Source: Geothrix sp.
GTDB taxonomy: Bacteria > Acidobacteriota > Holophagae > Holophagales > Holophagaceae
NCBI RefSeq assembly: GCF_020622065.1
Contig: NZ_JAHRYQ010000002.1
Coordinates: forward strand, 865,905 to 929,904
DNA length: 64,000 bases
Direction: 5' to 3'
A model generated the notes under the pieces. The model saw only the letters and a program-made list of their open reading frames with translations. It searched no databases and was not told where the DNA came from. The translations under genes were made by a program, and so were the position numbers. This document shows, one piece after another, positions 8,261 to 16,920 of this stretch (within the stretch, counting starts at the first letter, position 1; every line of letters begins with the position of its first letter).

Positions 8261-8950
8261 ATGAATACACCGAGCTATACGAAAACATCTTACCTATTTG
8301 ATGGCATCACTTCCAGTGTTGTATCCGAAGAAGCCATGCGCTCCATCCGAAGCTTTATCGCCACGGAGAATCTCTATTTATCTGCGACTCGCGAGATAGC
8401 AACCAAGTTTGAAAATTTAAATAATGATTTGAAATATAGCAGCGAAAGAAATCCCATCCACCAGATCCAAACCCGGGTCAAAACCCCCATGAGCATTTTC
8501 AAGAAATTGGAAAGGAGGGGGTTCGAGCTTACATCTGAATCGGCCAGGAAGAACTTGACCGATATTGCGGGCGTTCGCGTCATCTGCTCCTATCTCAACG
8601 ATATCTACCTCATTTCAGATATGCTCTTGTCACAGAACGACATCACCCTCGTTCGCACTTCTGATTACATCAAGAACCCCAAACCAAATGGGTACCGAAG
8701 CCTTCATCACATTGTGACTGTGCCCGTATTTTTATCGAAAAGTGTCGAAATCGTCCATGTCGAAATCCAGATCCGCACCATCGCCATGGATTTTTGGGCA
8801 ACGCTGGAACATCAGCTAAGTTATAAACTTGCGGATCGAGAGACCATGTCCATCGCAAATGACATAAAGGCCTGCGCCGAAGAGATTGCCGATATCGATA
8901 TGAGAATGCAAAATCTATACAATATTATCAACCCTCCGACTAATCCTTGA
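8261..8950 (+). CDS. Small alarmone synthetase ((p)ppGpp synthetase, RelQ/RelP-like)
   Basis: A 229-residue protein covering only the RelA/SpoT synthetase domain, with no hydrolase, TGS or ACT parts. Signatures are RVKTPMSIFKKLERRG (ATP-binding basic motif), DIAGVRVICSY, DYIKNPKPNGYRSLHH (GTP-binding, G-loop) and EIQIRTIAMDFWATLEHQL. Such enzymes make ppGpp, pppGpp or pGpp from GTP/GDP and ATP under stress. The gene is strikingly AT-rich compared with all neighbours, which suggests recent horizontal acquisition. The start is either the ATG at 8261 or the one at 8240; neither has a strong ribosome binding site. Confidence 0.85.
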   Translation: MNTPSYTKTSYLFDGITSSVVSEEAMRSIRSFIATENLYLSATREIATKFENLNNDLKYSSERNPIHQIQTRVKTPMSIFKKLERRGFELTSESARKNLTDIAGVRVICSYLNDIYLISDMLLSQNDITLVRTSDYIKNPKPNGYRSLHHIVTVPVFLSKSVEIVHVEIQIRTIAMDFWATLEHQLSYKLADRETMSIANDIKACAEEIADIDMRMQNLYNIINPPTNP

Positions 8951-8983
8951 AGCACGCCCCTCCTGTTCAGGACGCGGATGAGA

Positions 8984-10357
8984 TCACCGACCTGAAGGCG
9001 GCCTTACCGGCGACGGCTTCGTCATCGTGATGGCGTCCAGCTCATGCCCTTCGGCGTCGATCTGGCGGAGTTTCAAGGTGCGGCCGTCCACATCCAGCAC
9101 CGTGAACGAGTGCTTGTCGGAGATGAAGGCGCGGGTCCAGGGCTGCCAGCTGGCACGGATGTCCGTCTGCCAGGGGTCGTAGAGCTCGGCGCCCCCGGCG
9201 CCCGTCACGATGTGGACGATGCCCTTGGCGCGGGTGACGGTCTTGCCATCGAAGGCATCGTCCACCGTGAACTCGCCCGCGACCGGCTTGCCGCGAAGGC
9301 CGACCTGGCCGGGCCGGAAGCGCAGGGGTGCTGTGCGCTGGTAGTTGTGGACATGGCCCGCGAGGACCATATCTACGCCGTATTTTTCGAGGATCGGACT
9401 GATGGAACGCATCCACTGATCGTCGAAGTGGCTGCGCGCGCTCTGGAACAAGGGATGGTGCAGGGCCACGATGCGCCAGGCGGCGCGCTGGGCGGCCTTC
9501 AGGTCGGCCTCCAGCCAGGCCTTCAGCACGGGGCTGCCCCAGTCGGCGTAGGGGTTGGAATCCAGCACCGTCCAGTGGACCGGGCCATAGTCGAAACTGT
9601 AGCTGGCCATGCGCGGAAAGGCCGGGCCTGCGGCCGCCACCACGGCATCGTGAATGCCCATCACCGCGGGCGCAGCATTCGCCTCCCCCGCCTGCAGTCC
9701 GGGGCCGTTCAGCGGCAGGGACCAGTAGGCGAAGTAGGCTGCGGCCTCCGCCGACCGGCGGAACGGGACATCGTGATTGCCGGGAAGGCCCAGGAAGGGC
9801 ACGCCCCGCATGAGCGGCAGGTCTTCCGAGTTGTAGCTCGGGAAGAAACGCTTCCGATACTCAGAGGCCAGCCCCATGCCGTAGACGAGATCTCCGACGA
9901 GGAGCACCGCATCCGGCCGCTCCGCAAGCACCGCCTTGGCGATGCTCCGTTGAGGGGCGGAGCCGTCCGCCGCATCCCCGAACACGATCATCCGGTGGGC
10001 GCCCGGTTGGCGGGTCTGCGCCTCGGCCGCGAAGACCACCGCCCCGTTCAGCTTCACGCGGTAGGGCACTCGCGCGCCCGCCTTTAGGTTCTTCAACGCG
10101 GCGCGATAGATGCGGTGCGCCGGCAGCGGCGGCACCTCAAGGCGGCGGAATGTGGGCGCGGACTGGAGGATCCATCCCCGCCCCCCCTGCACCTCCACGG
10201 TCCAGGCACTGTCCCGATCCTCCGCATGCCACATCAATTCGAGGCGCTCCTGGGCGGCGGGCCGCGGCGCGTCGCCCAGCTGGAGGTAGGGCTTCACCAG
10301 GAAGGCCTCTTGCGCCGGAAGCAGCGTGGTCAGCAGGGCGAGCAGCAGGGTGCGCAT
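8984..10357 (-). CDS. Secreted purple-acid-phosphatase-like metallophosphoesterase
   Basis: A 457-residue protein with a signal peptide (MRTLLLALLTTLLPAQE). It has an N-terminal fibronectin-like region and then a calcineurin-type metallophosphoesterase domain. The metal-ligand motifs are in order: GDAADG, GDLVYG, GNHD, ALHHPLFQS and GHVHNYQR. This pattern, with the GDxxY tyrosine and the GHxHxYxR ending, is typical of purple acid phosphatases acting on phosphate esters outside the cytoplasm. It lies downstream of nuoF but is separated from it by a palindromic terminator, so it is probably transcribed independently. Confidence 0.82.
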   Translation of the reverse strand: MRTLLLALLTTLLPAQEAFLVKPYLQLGDAPRPAAQERLELMWHAEDRDSAWTVEVQGGRGWILQSAPTFRRLEVPPLPAHRIYRAALKNLKAGARVPYRVKLNGAVVFAAEAQTRQPGAHRMIVFGDAADGSAPQRSIAKAVLAERPDAVLLVGDLVYGMGLASEYRKRFFPSYNSEDLPLMRGVPFLGLPGNHDVPFRRSAEAAAYFAYWSLPLNGPGLQAGEANAAPAVMGIHDAVVAAAGPAFPRMASYSFDYGPVHWTVLDSNPYADWGSPVLKAWLEADLKAAQRAAWRIVALHHPLFQSARSHFDDQWMRSISPILEKYGVDMVLAGHVHNYQRTAPLRFRPGQVGLRGKPVAGEFTVDDAFDGKTVTRAKGIVHIVTGAGGAELYDPWQTDIRASWQPWTRAFISDKHSFTVLDVDGRTLKLRQIDAEGHELDAITMTKPSPVRPPSGR

Positions 10358-10378
10358 GACGCATTATCCCTGTACGCC

Positions 10379-10408
10379 AGAAACGGGCGCCCCGGGGCGC
10401 CCGTTTCT
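10379..10408 (-). terminator. Palindromic terminator after nuoF
   Basis: A 30-base perfect palindrome, with arms agaaacgggcgcc and ggcgcccgtttct plus the central ccgg, lies between the nuoF stop at 10431 and the phosphatase start at 10357. It would end the nuoEF transcript. The absence of nuoG after it shows that the NADH dehydrogenase gene set is interrupted here. Confidence 0.6.
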
Positions 10409-10430
10409 AATGAGAAAGAACAGCCAAAAA

Positions 10431-11801
10431 CTAGTGCGCGCCTGCGGTGGACAGCAGCCGGGAGCCAGTGGCGTAGCAGGTCTTGTGGGTGATGTGATGC
10501 TCGAACTCGTGGCGGAACTTCTGGAGGGCGGAGTCCATGGGGCCGCAGGCGGCATCACCCAGGGGACACAGCGTCCGCATGCCGATGCGCGGCGTGAGGC
10601 TGGCCAGCAGGTCCAGGTCCTCCATGCGGCCCTGGCCATGCTCGATGCGGTAGAGGACCATCTCCATCCAGTTGCAGCCTTCGCGGCAGGGCGTGCACTG
10701 ACCGCAGCTCTCATGGGCGTAGAAACGGATCAGGCGCAGCGTGGCCTGCACCATGCAGGTGTCCTCGTCCATGCAGATCAGGCCGCCGGAACCCGCCATG
10801 GAGCCCCGGGCCTTCACGGTGTCGAAGTCGAGCGGGCAGTCGAAGTCCTTCTCGTCGAACATGGGGGCGCTGGCGCCGCCCGGGATGATGGCCTTGATCT
10901 TCTTGCCGGTGCTGGAACCGCCCGCCAGCTCGTTCACCACGAAGTCCATGGGCGTGCCCAGGGGCAACTCGAAGAGGCCCGGACGCTTCACATGTCCGCT
11001 GACGCCGTAGATGCGGGTGCCCGTGTTCTTGGGCGTGCCCAGCTTGGCGTACTCGGCGCCGCCCATGCGGAGGATGGGCGGCACGGCCGCCAGGGTCTCC
11101 ACATTGTTCACGGTGGTGGGCTGGCCGAAGGCGCCCTTGGCCGCCGGGAAGGGTGGCTTCACGCGCGGCTCGCCGCGGCGGCCCTCCAGCGAGTTCAGCA
11201 GGGCCGTTTCCTCGCCGCAGATGTAGGCACCGGCGCCGCGGTAGACCAGGATGTCGTAGTCCCAACCCGTGCCCAGGATGTTCTTGCCGAGGTAGCCGGC
11301 GTCGCGGGCCTGCTGGAGCGCGGCCTCGAGCTTCTCGATGAGCCAGAGGAACTCGCCGCGGATGTAGACGAAGCCGAGCTTGCACTGCATGGCCCAGCCG
11401 CCGATGATCATGCCCTCGATGAGCTGGTGGGGGTTGTACTCGAGGATGGCGCGGTCCTTGAAAGTGCCGGGCTCGCCCTCGTCGCCGTTGCAGACCAGGT
11501 AGCGGGTGAACTTCCGCTCCGGGGTGTCCTTGGGCATGAAGGACCACTTCAGGCCGCAGGGAAAGCCCGCGCCGCCACGACCCCGGATGCCGGAGGTCTT
11601 CATCTCCTCGACCACGGCCACGGGTTCCAGCTTCAGGGCGGCCTTCAGGGCCACATAGCCCTCATGCTTCTGCTCATAGGTCTTGAGGTGCCAGTTGTCC
11701 AGATCCCCCGCGCCGCGGAGCATCAGGTTCGGGAACTTGTCCGTGCCGAAACCGGGGAAGGTGTAGATCTGGGGATCGGGCTTGGTGCGGATGGCGGCCA
11801 T
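10431..11801 (-). CDS. nuoF: NADH-quinone oxidoreductase subunit F
   Basis: A 456-residue subunit that carries the FMN and NADH sites and the N3 [4Fe-4S] cluster of respiratory complex I. Visible motifs are GRGGAGFPCGLKW (FMN/NADH glycine-rich loop), YICGEETALLNSLEG, and the cluster ligands in SCGQCTPCREGC with a fourth cysteine in TLCPLGDAACG. It follows nuoE by 9 bases on the same strand. No nuoG or membrane-arm genes follow; a terminator does. Confidence 0.95.
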   Translation of the reverse strand: MAAIRTKPDPQIYTFPGFGTDKFPNLMLRGAGDLDNWHLKTYEQKHEGYVALKAALKLEPVAVVEEMKTSGIRGRGGAGFPCGLKWSFMPKDTPERKFTRYLVCNGDEGEPGTFKDRAILEYNPHQLIEGMIIGGWAMQCKLGFVYIRGEFLWLIEKLEAALQQARDAGYLGKNILGTGWDYDILVYRGAGAYICGEETALLNSLEGRRGEPRVKPPFPAAKGAFGQPTTVNNVETLAAVPPILRMGGAEYAKLGTPKNTGTRIYGVSGHVKRPGLFELPLGTPMDFVVNELAGGSSTGKKIKAIIPGGASAPMFDEKDFDCPLDFDTVKARGSMAGSGGLICMDEDTCMVQATLRLIRFYAHESCGQCTPCREGCNWMEMVLYRIEHGQGRMEDLDLLASLTPRIGMRTLCPLGDAACGPMDSALQKFRHEFEHHITHKTCYATGSRLLSTAGAH

Positions 11802-11810
11802 TGCTTCCCC

Positions 11811-12386
11811 CTACTGCGCCCAAGGGCGGTATTCACCGCGCTTGCAGGCTTCCATGACCTCGATGAGCTTCTGCTCATCCACGAACTCGTCGTAGACATC
11901 GTGGTTCACCTGCACGCAGGGACCGCTGCCGCAGCCGGCGAGGCACTCCACCTCCTCCACGCTCCACATCCCGTCGGCGCTGGGGCCCTGCCCCGGCTGC
12001 ACGCCGGTCTTCTCGCAGACCTTCTCCAGCAGCTGGGCGGCGCCGCGCAGGGCGCAGCTGATGTTGGTGCAGACCGAGAAATGGAATTTCCCGACCGGCG
12101 CCTTCTGATACATCGTGTAGAAGGTGGCCACGCCGAAGACATGCCCCTCGGGGATGCCGATGGCCTTGGCCACGGCCTTCATGGCCGAGAGGCTCACGAA
12201 GCCGAACTCGCGCTGGGCGATGTGCAGGGCCGGCAGCGTGGCCGCGAGCTTGTCGGGGAACTTGGCCATGATGGCCTGGATCTCCGCCAGGGCCTCCGGG
12301 CTGAATTCCTTTCGTTCGGATTCCGGCAGCCGTAGGCCCGGGGCCATGGGCTCGTTCGCGGTCTCGGGAGGCAGAGGATGATTCAT
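11811..12386 (-). CDS. nuoE: NADH-quinone oxidoreductase subunit E
   Basis: A 191-residue thioredoxin-like [2Fe-2S] subunit of the complex I electron-input module. The ligands are seen as CTNISC and CLAGCGSGPC. It is slightly longer than average because of a 30-residue N-terminal extension. It is directly upstream of nuoF. The pair stands apart from nuoABCD (14584-17301), with yceI, marR and a flagellin-like gene between them. Confidence 0.94.
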   Translation of the reverse strand: MNHPLPPETANEPMAPGLRLPESERKEFSPEALAEIQAIMAKFPDKLAATLPALHIAQREFGFVSLSAMKAVAKAIGIPEGHVFGVATFYTMYQKAPVGKFHFSVCTNISCALRGAAQLLEKVCEKTGVQPGQGPSADGMWSVEEVECLAGCGSGPCVQVNHDVYDEFVDEQKLIEVMEACKRGEYRPWAQ

Positions 12387-12428
12387 GGGCGCGCTCGCAT
12401 GAACGGCCAGTTTAGCTCGAAATGGAAA

Positions 12429-12457
12429 GGAGGCACCCGGTCAAACCGGGTGCCTCC
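12429..12457 (-). terminator. Rho-independent terminator of yceI
   Basis: A 13-bp perfect stem (12429-12441 and 12445-12457) with a 3-base loop, followed on the minus strand by a T-rich tail (tttccatttc). It lies just after the yceI stop at 12481 and before the nuoE start, so nuoEF should need its own promoter in 12387-12428, unless readthrough occurs. Confidence 0.75.
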
Positions 12458-12480
12458 CATCACGAACCGGGATTCGGGGC

Positions 12481-13074
12481 TTACTTCTTTGCCGTGGGCG
12501 CGACCTTGCCGGCTTCGGCATTCAGGCTGACGGCCACGGTCTCGCCGATGATGCCCGGCATGAACTTGATGCCGTACTCGCTGCGGTTGAGGCTGAGGGC
12601 ACCGTCGATGAAGCCGGCCACCACGCTGCCGGGGGCCATGCCGGGCTGCGTCCCCGCGTTGGTGATCGGGAAGGTGATGCGCTTGGTGACTCCGTGCAGG
12701 GTGAAGTCGCCGGTGACTTCCAGCTTGCCCTTGGCCACTTCCTTCACGGCCGTGCTCTTGAAGGCCAGGGTGGGGTACTTCGCCACATCGAAGAAGTCGG
12801 CGGATTTCAGGTGCTTGTCCCGAGCCTCGTTGTCGGTGGTGAGGCTGGCGGCATCGATGACGACCTCCACACTGGACTTGCTGATGTCGGCCGTATCCAC
12901 CTTGATGGTCCCCTCGAACTTCGTGAAGCGGCCGCTCACCTTGGCCAGCAGGTGGCTGACCTTGAAGCTCACTTCGCTGTGGACGGGATCGATCTTGTAG
13001 GTGTCCTCACCGGCCAGGGCAGGCAGGGCCGCCAGAGCGAGGGAAGCAAGAAGGACGCGGAAGGGGTGGCGCAT
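12481..13074 (-). CDS. YceI-family periplasmic lipid-binding protein
   Basis: A 197-residue protein with a signal peptide (cleaved near ALAG, residue 22) and a full YceI beta-barrel: YKIDPVHSEVSFKVSHL at the start, FDVAKYPTLAFKST in the middle, and FTLHGVTKRITFP later. These proteins bind isoprenoid or other amphiphilic molecules in the periplasm and often respond to acid or base stress. AGGAGG precedes the ATG. It is divergent from a MarR-type regulator, a common pairing that implies regulation by it. Confidence 0.88.
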   Translation of the reverse strand: MRHPFRVLLASLALAALPALAGEDTYKIDPVHSEVSFKVSHLLAKVSGRFTKFEGTIKVDTADISKSSVEVVIDAASLTTDNEARDKHLKSADFFDVAKYPTLAFKSTAVKEVAKGKLEVTGDFTLHGVTKRITFPITNAGTQPGMAPGSVVAGFIDGALSLNRSEYGIKFMPGIIGETVAVSLNAEAGKVAPTAKK

Positions 13075-13186
13075 GGAGCCTCCTGGAAATAGGTGTTTCA
13101 CCATGCATTCAAGTCTAGGCCGTTTTTAAGAAGTTGCAACACCTTTATTCGAAAATATGTCACCCTTGACCTGCAGGAGCAGGACC
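13075..13186. promoter_or_regulatory. Divergent yceI/marR control region
   Basis: A 112-base AT-rich gap holding both promoters. The 8-base palindrome gttgcaac (13133-13140) contains TTGCAA, which could serve as a -35 for yceI with TAGACT 16 bases further on the minus strand. A second imperfect symmetric element lies at about 13145-13157 around ttcgaa. Either could be a MarR-dimer operator. Confidence 0.35.
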
Positions 13187-13675
13187 ATGCACATCCGCGA
13201 AGAGCTTCAGATCACCAAACCCCTCGAGCCGGGTCACGAGGTGGCCCTGGCCATCCTCCTGACCCGCGAATATGTGGCCCGCCTCTTCGACCAGGCCCTC
13301 TACGAACCGGAAGACATCTCCGACCAGCAGTTCAATGTGCTCCGCATCCTCAAGGGTGGGCCCAAGGACGGCTACCTGGTGAAGGAGCTCCGCTGCAGGA
13401 TGATCTACCGCTTCGCCGATGTGCCCCGCCTGGTGAATCGCCTCGAGGCCCGCGGCCTCGTGAAACGCTGCGAGAATCCGGCCGATCGTCGGGGCAGCCG
13501 CGTGCAGATCACCCCCAAAGGCCTGGCCCTCGAGGCGCGCATGCACGCCCAGCACCAGGCCCTCTGCCAGCAGGTGGACCGCTGCCTGGCCCCCGGGGAG
13601 CGCGACCAGCTGCTCTCACTCCTGGAGCGCCTCCGGAACGACCACCGTGCCCAAGTGGAAGCCCTGGGCCGGTAG
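13187..13675 (+). CDS. MarR-family transcriptional regulator
   Basis: A 162-residue winged-helix regulator. The recognition region is ISDQQFNVLRILKG ... LVKELRCRMIYRFADVPRLVNRLEARGLVKR, followed by the wing NPADRRGSRVQITPKG, the standard DRR-x-x-x-V-x-I-T motif of MarR proteins. The C-terminal helices (LLSLLERLRNDHR) would form the dimer. CAGGAG precedes the ATG. It is divergent from yceI and probably represses it. It interrupts the nuo gene region on the opposite strand. Confidence 0.85.
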   Translation: MHIREELQITKPLEPGHEVALAILLTREYVARLFDQALYEPEDISDQQFNVLRILKGGPKDGYLVKELRCRMIYRFADVPRLVNRLEARGLVKRCENPADRRGSRVQITPKGLALEARMHAQHQALCQQVDRCLAPGERDQLLSLLERLRNDHRAQVEALGR

Positions 13676-13697
13676 CCCCTCCTCGAACGGCAGCCGG

Positions 13698-14522
13698 TTA
13701 ATGCAGGAGCCGCAGGATCGCGCCGTCTTCCGGATGGGCCTGGCGGAGGGATTCGGGTCCGGACTGGTTCAGCACCTGGAATTGATTGAGGGCCACCACC
13801 TCCCGGGCGAGGCTCGCGTCGCGAATGGGACGGGCGGCCGCCGCGAGGGTTTCCGCCTGGATACCCAGGGCATTCGAGGCGGCACTCAGGTGCCGCTGCC
13901 CGGCGTCGAGGACGCTGCGTCGTGCGGAAAGGATCTCCAGGCCTTGGTGGATGGCACCGAGGTCCGCGGCAGGCCCATCGGCAGCCTCCGACTTCCCCAT
14001 CAGATCGAGGGAGCCCACCGGACCCACGGCGATGGTCACCCGCAGGTGATCGTCCATGACGATGCCCAGCTCTGACCCGAAGACGAGCTCGCCGTTGAAC
14101 CGGGTGTTCGCGTTGATCTCGTCGATGAGCGTCAGGATCTCCCGGAATTCCTCGTCAAGGACGGATGGGGCCCCGCCCGTTTTCTTCGGCCCGGCGGAGC
14201 CTGGCCCCAGCGCTCCCCCAGGGGCCTGCTCCGCGAGCTTGGCTGCGCGGGCCAACAGGGCGGTGATTTTCTGCATGCCTCCGGCAGCCACTTGGAGGTA
14301 CGAAAGACCATCGCTGGCGTGGCGGCGCCCCTGGGCGGCCAGGCGAACCTCGGCCCGCAGGCGCTGCTCGAAACCGGCATCCAGAGCCTTCCCCGCCGTC
14401 GGTCCCCCTGGCTGACCACCGATGAGCTGCTCCAATGCCCCCTCGAGGGTTGGACCGGAGAGGTGCATCTGATGGCGGGCGCGCCTGGCGGAAACGCTCT
14501 TCAGAACGGCTGTGCGCTTCAC
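13698..14522 (-). CDS. Flagellin-like protein encoded directly after nuoD
   Basis: A 274-residue protein that aligns by eye with both conserved ends of bacterial flagellin. N-terminal part: LEGALEQLIGG (flagellin LERLSSG) and GRRHASDGLSYLQVAAGGMQKITALLARAAKLAEQA (flagellin N-A-x-DGISLLQ...ELAVQA), then the EIxRI...FNG region as LIDEINANTRFNGELVFG. C-terminal part: LGAIHQGLEILSARRSVLDAGQRHL and RPIRDASLAREVVALNQFQVLNQSG. The central variable domain is almost absent. The GTG at 14522 has AAAGGA upstream. It is degenerate compared with true flagellins, so a filament role is uncertain. It may be co-transcribed with nuoABCD. Confidence 0.65.
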   Translation of the reverse strand: MKRTAVLKSVSARRARHQMHLSGPTLEGALEQLIGGQPGGPTAGKALDAGFEQRLRAEVRLAAQGRRHASDGLSYLQVAAGGMQKITALLARAAKLAEQAPGGALGPGSAGPKKTGGAPSVLDEEFREILTLIDEINANTRFNGELVFGSELGIVMDDHLRVTIAVGPVGSLDLMGKSEAADGPAADLGAIHQGLEILSARRSVLDAGQRHLSAASNALGIQAETLAAAARPIRDASLAREVVALNQFQVLNQSGPESLRQAHPEDGAILRLLH

Positions 14523-14583
14523 GCGGTCCTTTCCCTGGGAGGGCTCGGGAACCTGGCTTCGCCCGGTTCCCGCCCTCGGCACC

Positions 14584-15783
14584 TCAGCGGTCCAGCTCGC
14601 CCGCGATGATGTTCATCGCGCCAAGCACGGCGACGGCGTCGGCGATCAGGCAGCCCTTCACCTGGTCATGGAAGCTGCTGAAGATGGGAAGGCAGGGGGG
14701 ACGAACCCGGATGCGGTAGGGGTTCTTGCCCCCGTCGCTCACGATGTAGAAGCCCAGTTCGCCATTGGCGGCTTCCGTCGCGCTGTAGATCTCGCCCACC
14801 GGCATCTCCATGCCGTGCATGATCAGCTTGAAATGGTGGATGAGGCTCTCCATCCGCGTGTAGACCTTTTCCTTGGGCGGCAGGGCCACCTTCGGATCGT
14901 CCACATTGACCGGGCCGGGTTCGAGGCGGTCCAGCACCTGGCGGATGATGCGCAGGCTCTGGCGCATCTCCTCGATGCGGACCAGGTAGCGGTCGAACAC
15001 ATCGCCCGTGGTGCCCACGGGGATATCGAAGTCGTAGGTCTCGTAGCCCAGGTAGGGCTGGGCCTTGCGGAGATCCTGCGGCACTCCGGCCGCGCGGAGG
15101 CAGGGCCCGGTATAACCCCAGTTCACGGCATCCTCAGGGCTGATGGCGCCGATGCCCTTGGTCCGGTCGTACCAGATGGGGTTGTGGGTGAGCAGGCGCT
15201 CGCACTCGTCCACGGCGGCCTCGCACTCCACGAGGAAGCGCTCGGTGAGGGGCACGAAGGCCTCGGGAATGTCCCGGAAGAGGCCGCCGATGCGGGTGAA
15301 GCTCGTGTGGAGCCGCTGCCCGGCCGCCATCTCGAAGAGATCGTAGACCGTCTCGCGCTGCTTGAAAAGGTAGAGGAAGGCCGTGAAGGCGCCGATGTCC
15401 ACGGCGTTCACACCCACGCAGACGATGTGGTCCGCGATGCGGGCCAGCTCGGAGACCAGCACCCGGATCTGCTGGGCCCGCTTGGGGATCTCGATGCCCA
15501 GCAGCTTCTCCACGGCGCAGGCGTAACCCACATTGTTCATGATGGAGCTGCAGTAGTTCAGGCGGTCCGTGAGCGGAATGAACTGCTGGTAGCTCAGGTT
15601 CTCGCCCAGCTTCTCCACGCCGCGGTGGAGGTACCCGATCTCCGGGGTGGCCTTGAGGATGGTCTCGCCCTCAAGTTCGAGAATGATGCGCAGGGTGCCG
15701 TGTGTGGTGGGGTGCGACGGTCCCAGGTTGACGATCATGTGATCGCCGTCGAGCTGCTGCCGGGTCATGGCGATGGATTCCAT
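14584..15783 (-). CDS. nuoD: NADH-quinone oxidoreductase subunit D
   Basis: A 399-residue 49-kDa-type subunit that forms the quinone site of complex I together with NuoB. It begins with the family block MIVNLGPSHPTTHGTLRIILELEGE, continues with IGYLHRGVEKLGE, and ends with the conserved C-terminus FSSFHDQVKGCLIADAVAVLGAMNIIAGELDR. Start ATG at 15783, 10 bases after the nuoC stop, with GAGGA upstream; a longer frame to 15858 overlaps nuoC. Confidence 0.95.
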   Translation of the reverse strand: MESIAMTRQQLDGDHMIVNLGPSHPTTHGTLRIILELEGETILKATPEIGYLHRGVEKLGENLSYQQFIPLTDRLNYCSSIMNNVGYACAVEKLLGIEIPKRAQQIRVLVSELARIADHIVCVGVNAVDIGAFTAFLYLFKQRETVYDLFEMAAGQRLHTSFTRIGGLFRDIPEAFVPLTERFLVECEAAVDECERLLTHNPIWYDRTKGIGAISPEDAVNWGYTGPCLRAAGVPQDLRKAQPYLGYETYDFDIPVGTTGDVFDRYLVRIEEMRQSLRIIRQVLDRLEPGPVNVDDPKVALPPKEKVYTRMESLIHHFKLIMHGMEMPVGEIYSATEAANGELGFYIVSDGGKNPYRIRVRPPCLPIFSSFHDQVKGCLIADAVAVLGAMNIIAGELDR

Positions 15784-15793
15784 GGTCGTGTCC

Positions 15794-16297
15794 TCAGGCC
15801 CGTTCGCCGTTGTTGTAGGGAGCCGTGCAGCCTTCCATGCAGAAGGGATCCCCACCATCCAGCGGGAAGTCCTTGCGCAGGGCGTGGCCCGGGAAGTCGT
15901 CCCAGGTGAGCAGGCGCTTCAGATTGGGGTGCCCCTCGAAGCCGATGCCGAAGAGGTCGAAGATCTCGCGCTCGAACCAATCGGCGGTCTTGAAGCGGCT
16001 GGTCAGGCTGGGCACGGTCTCGCCGTCGGCCACAGGCAGCTTCACCCGGAGGCGTTCCTGGCTGGCCAGGTTGAGCCAGTGGTAGACCACATCGAAGCGC
16101 GCCAGCCCCTGAGCTTCGGCCCGCTCTGGCCAGTCCACCGCCGTGATGTCCACCAGCAGCTGGAAGCCCTCGCGATGGAGCAGGTCCACCAGGGGGAGGA
16201 GGTTCTCCTTCGCCACCACGATGGTCTGGTCACCCCGGAAGGCGTGCCGGTCCGTGACGGTACCCGGCAGCTGTGCGTCGATGTGCTCGATGATCAT
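15794..16297 (-). CDS. nuoC: NADH-quinone oxidoreductase subunit C
   Basis: A 167-residue 30-kDa-type subunit of the peripheral arm of complex I. The family signature is seen as EREIFDLFGIGFEGHPNLKRLL, followed by GHALRKDFPL. It lies between nuoB and nuoD with 12- and 10-base gaps, and is separate from nuoD rather than fused as in E. coli. Confidence 0.94.
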   Translation of the reverse strand: MIIEHIDAQLPGTVTDRHAFRGDQTIVVAKENLLPLVDLLHREGFQLLVDITAVDWPERAEAQGLARFDVVYHWLNLASQERLRVKLPVADGETVPSLTSRFKTADWFEREIFDLFGIGFEGHPNLKRLLTWDDFPGHALRKDFPLDGGDPFCMEGCTAPYNNGERA

Positions 16298-16309
16298 GGT
16301 CCGCCCCGC

Positions 16310-16918
16310 CTAGAAGATCGTGCCCGCGCCGCGGTCCGCGGCGTCCATCAGCATTTCGCGGATGGTCTGCTGGCTCGTGAGGCCCTTTTCGGCCTGGAGG
16401 GCATCCTGCCGGGCCAGGCTTTCGTAGAAGCGGGCGATGTGATCCTTGCGCATGGAGAGCGATTCCTTCTCGATCTTCTCCTGCAGCTTCATCACACCGT
16501 AGAGCATGCTTTCGGGCCGGGGGGGGCAGCCGGGGACATAGACATCCACGGGGATCACCCGGTCCACGCCCTGGAGGGTGGCGTAGGTGCGGTACATGCC
16601 GCCCGACGAGGCGCAGACGCCGAGGGAGATCACCCATTTGGGCTCGGCCATCTGGGCGTAGATCGTGCGCAGCACCGGGGCCAGCTTGTTGGTGACTGTG
16701 CCCAGGATCATCAGCATGTCGCTCTGGCGGGGGCTGAAGCGCATGGCCTCGGCGCCGAAGCGGCTCATGTCGTATTTGGAGGCCTGCATGCTCATGAACT
16801 CGATGGCGCAGCAGGCGGTCCCGAAGGGCAGAGGCCAGAGGCTGTTCTTGCGACCCCAGTTCACCACCGCATCCAGGCGGGTGGTCAGCACGGCGTCGTT
16901 GATGTTCATCTCGGCCAT
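16310..16918 (-). CDS. nuoB: NADH-quinone oxidoreductase subunit B
   Basis: A 202-residue subunit that binds the terminal N2 [4Fe-4S] cluster. The tandem cysteines appear in GTACCAIEFM (residues 36-37), and further ligands in LGVCASSGG (102) and VPGCPPRPE (131). Residues 150-202 form a somewhat longer C-terminal tail than the minimal family core. ATG at 16918, 2 bases after the nuoA stop. Confidence 0.95.
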   Translation of the reverse strand: MAEMNINDAVLTTRLDAVVNWGRKNSLWPLPFGTACCAIEFMSMQASKYDMSRFGAEAMRFSPRQSDMLMILGTVTNKLAPVLRTIYAQMAEPKWVISLGVCASSGGMYRTYATLQGVDRVIPVDVYVPGCPPRPESMLYGVMKLQEKIEKESLSMRKDHIARFYESLARQDALQAEKGLTSQQTIREMLMDAADRGAGTIF

Positions 16919-16920
16919 CG

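Noticed and set aside
15784-15858. Longer nuoD start overlapping nuoC
   Set aside because: The extra 25 residues are antisense-like low-complexity sequence not seen in NuoD, and ATG 15783 has a better ribosome binding site.
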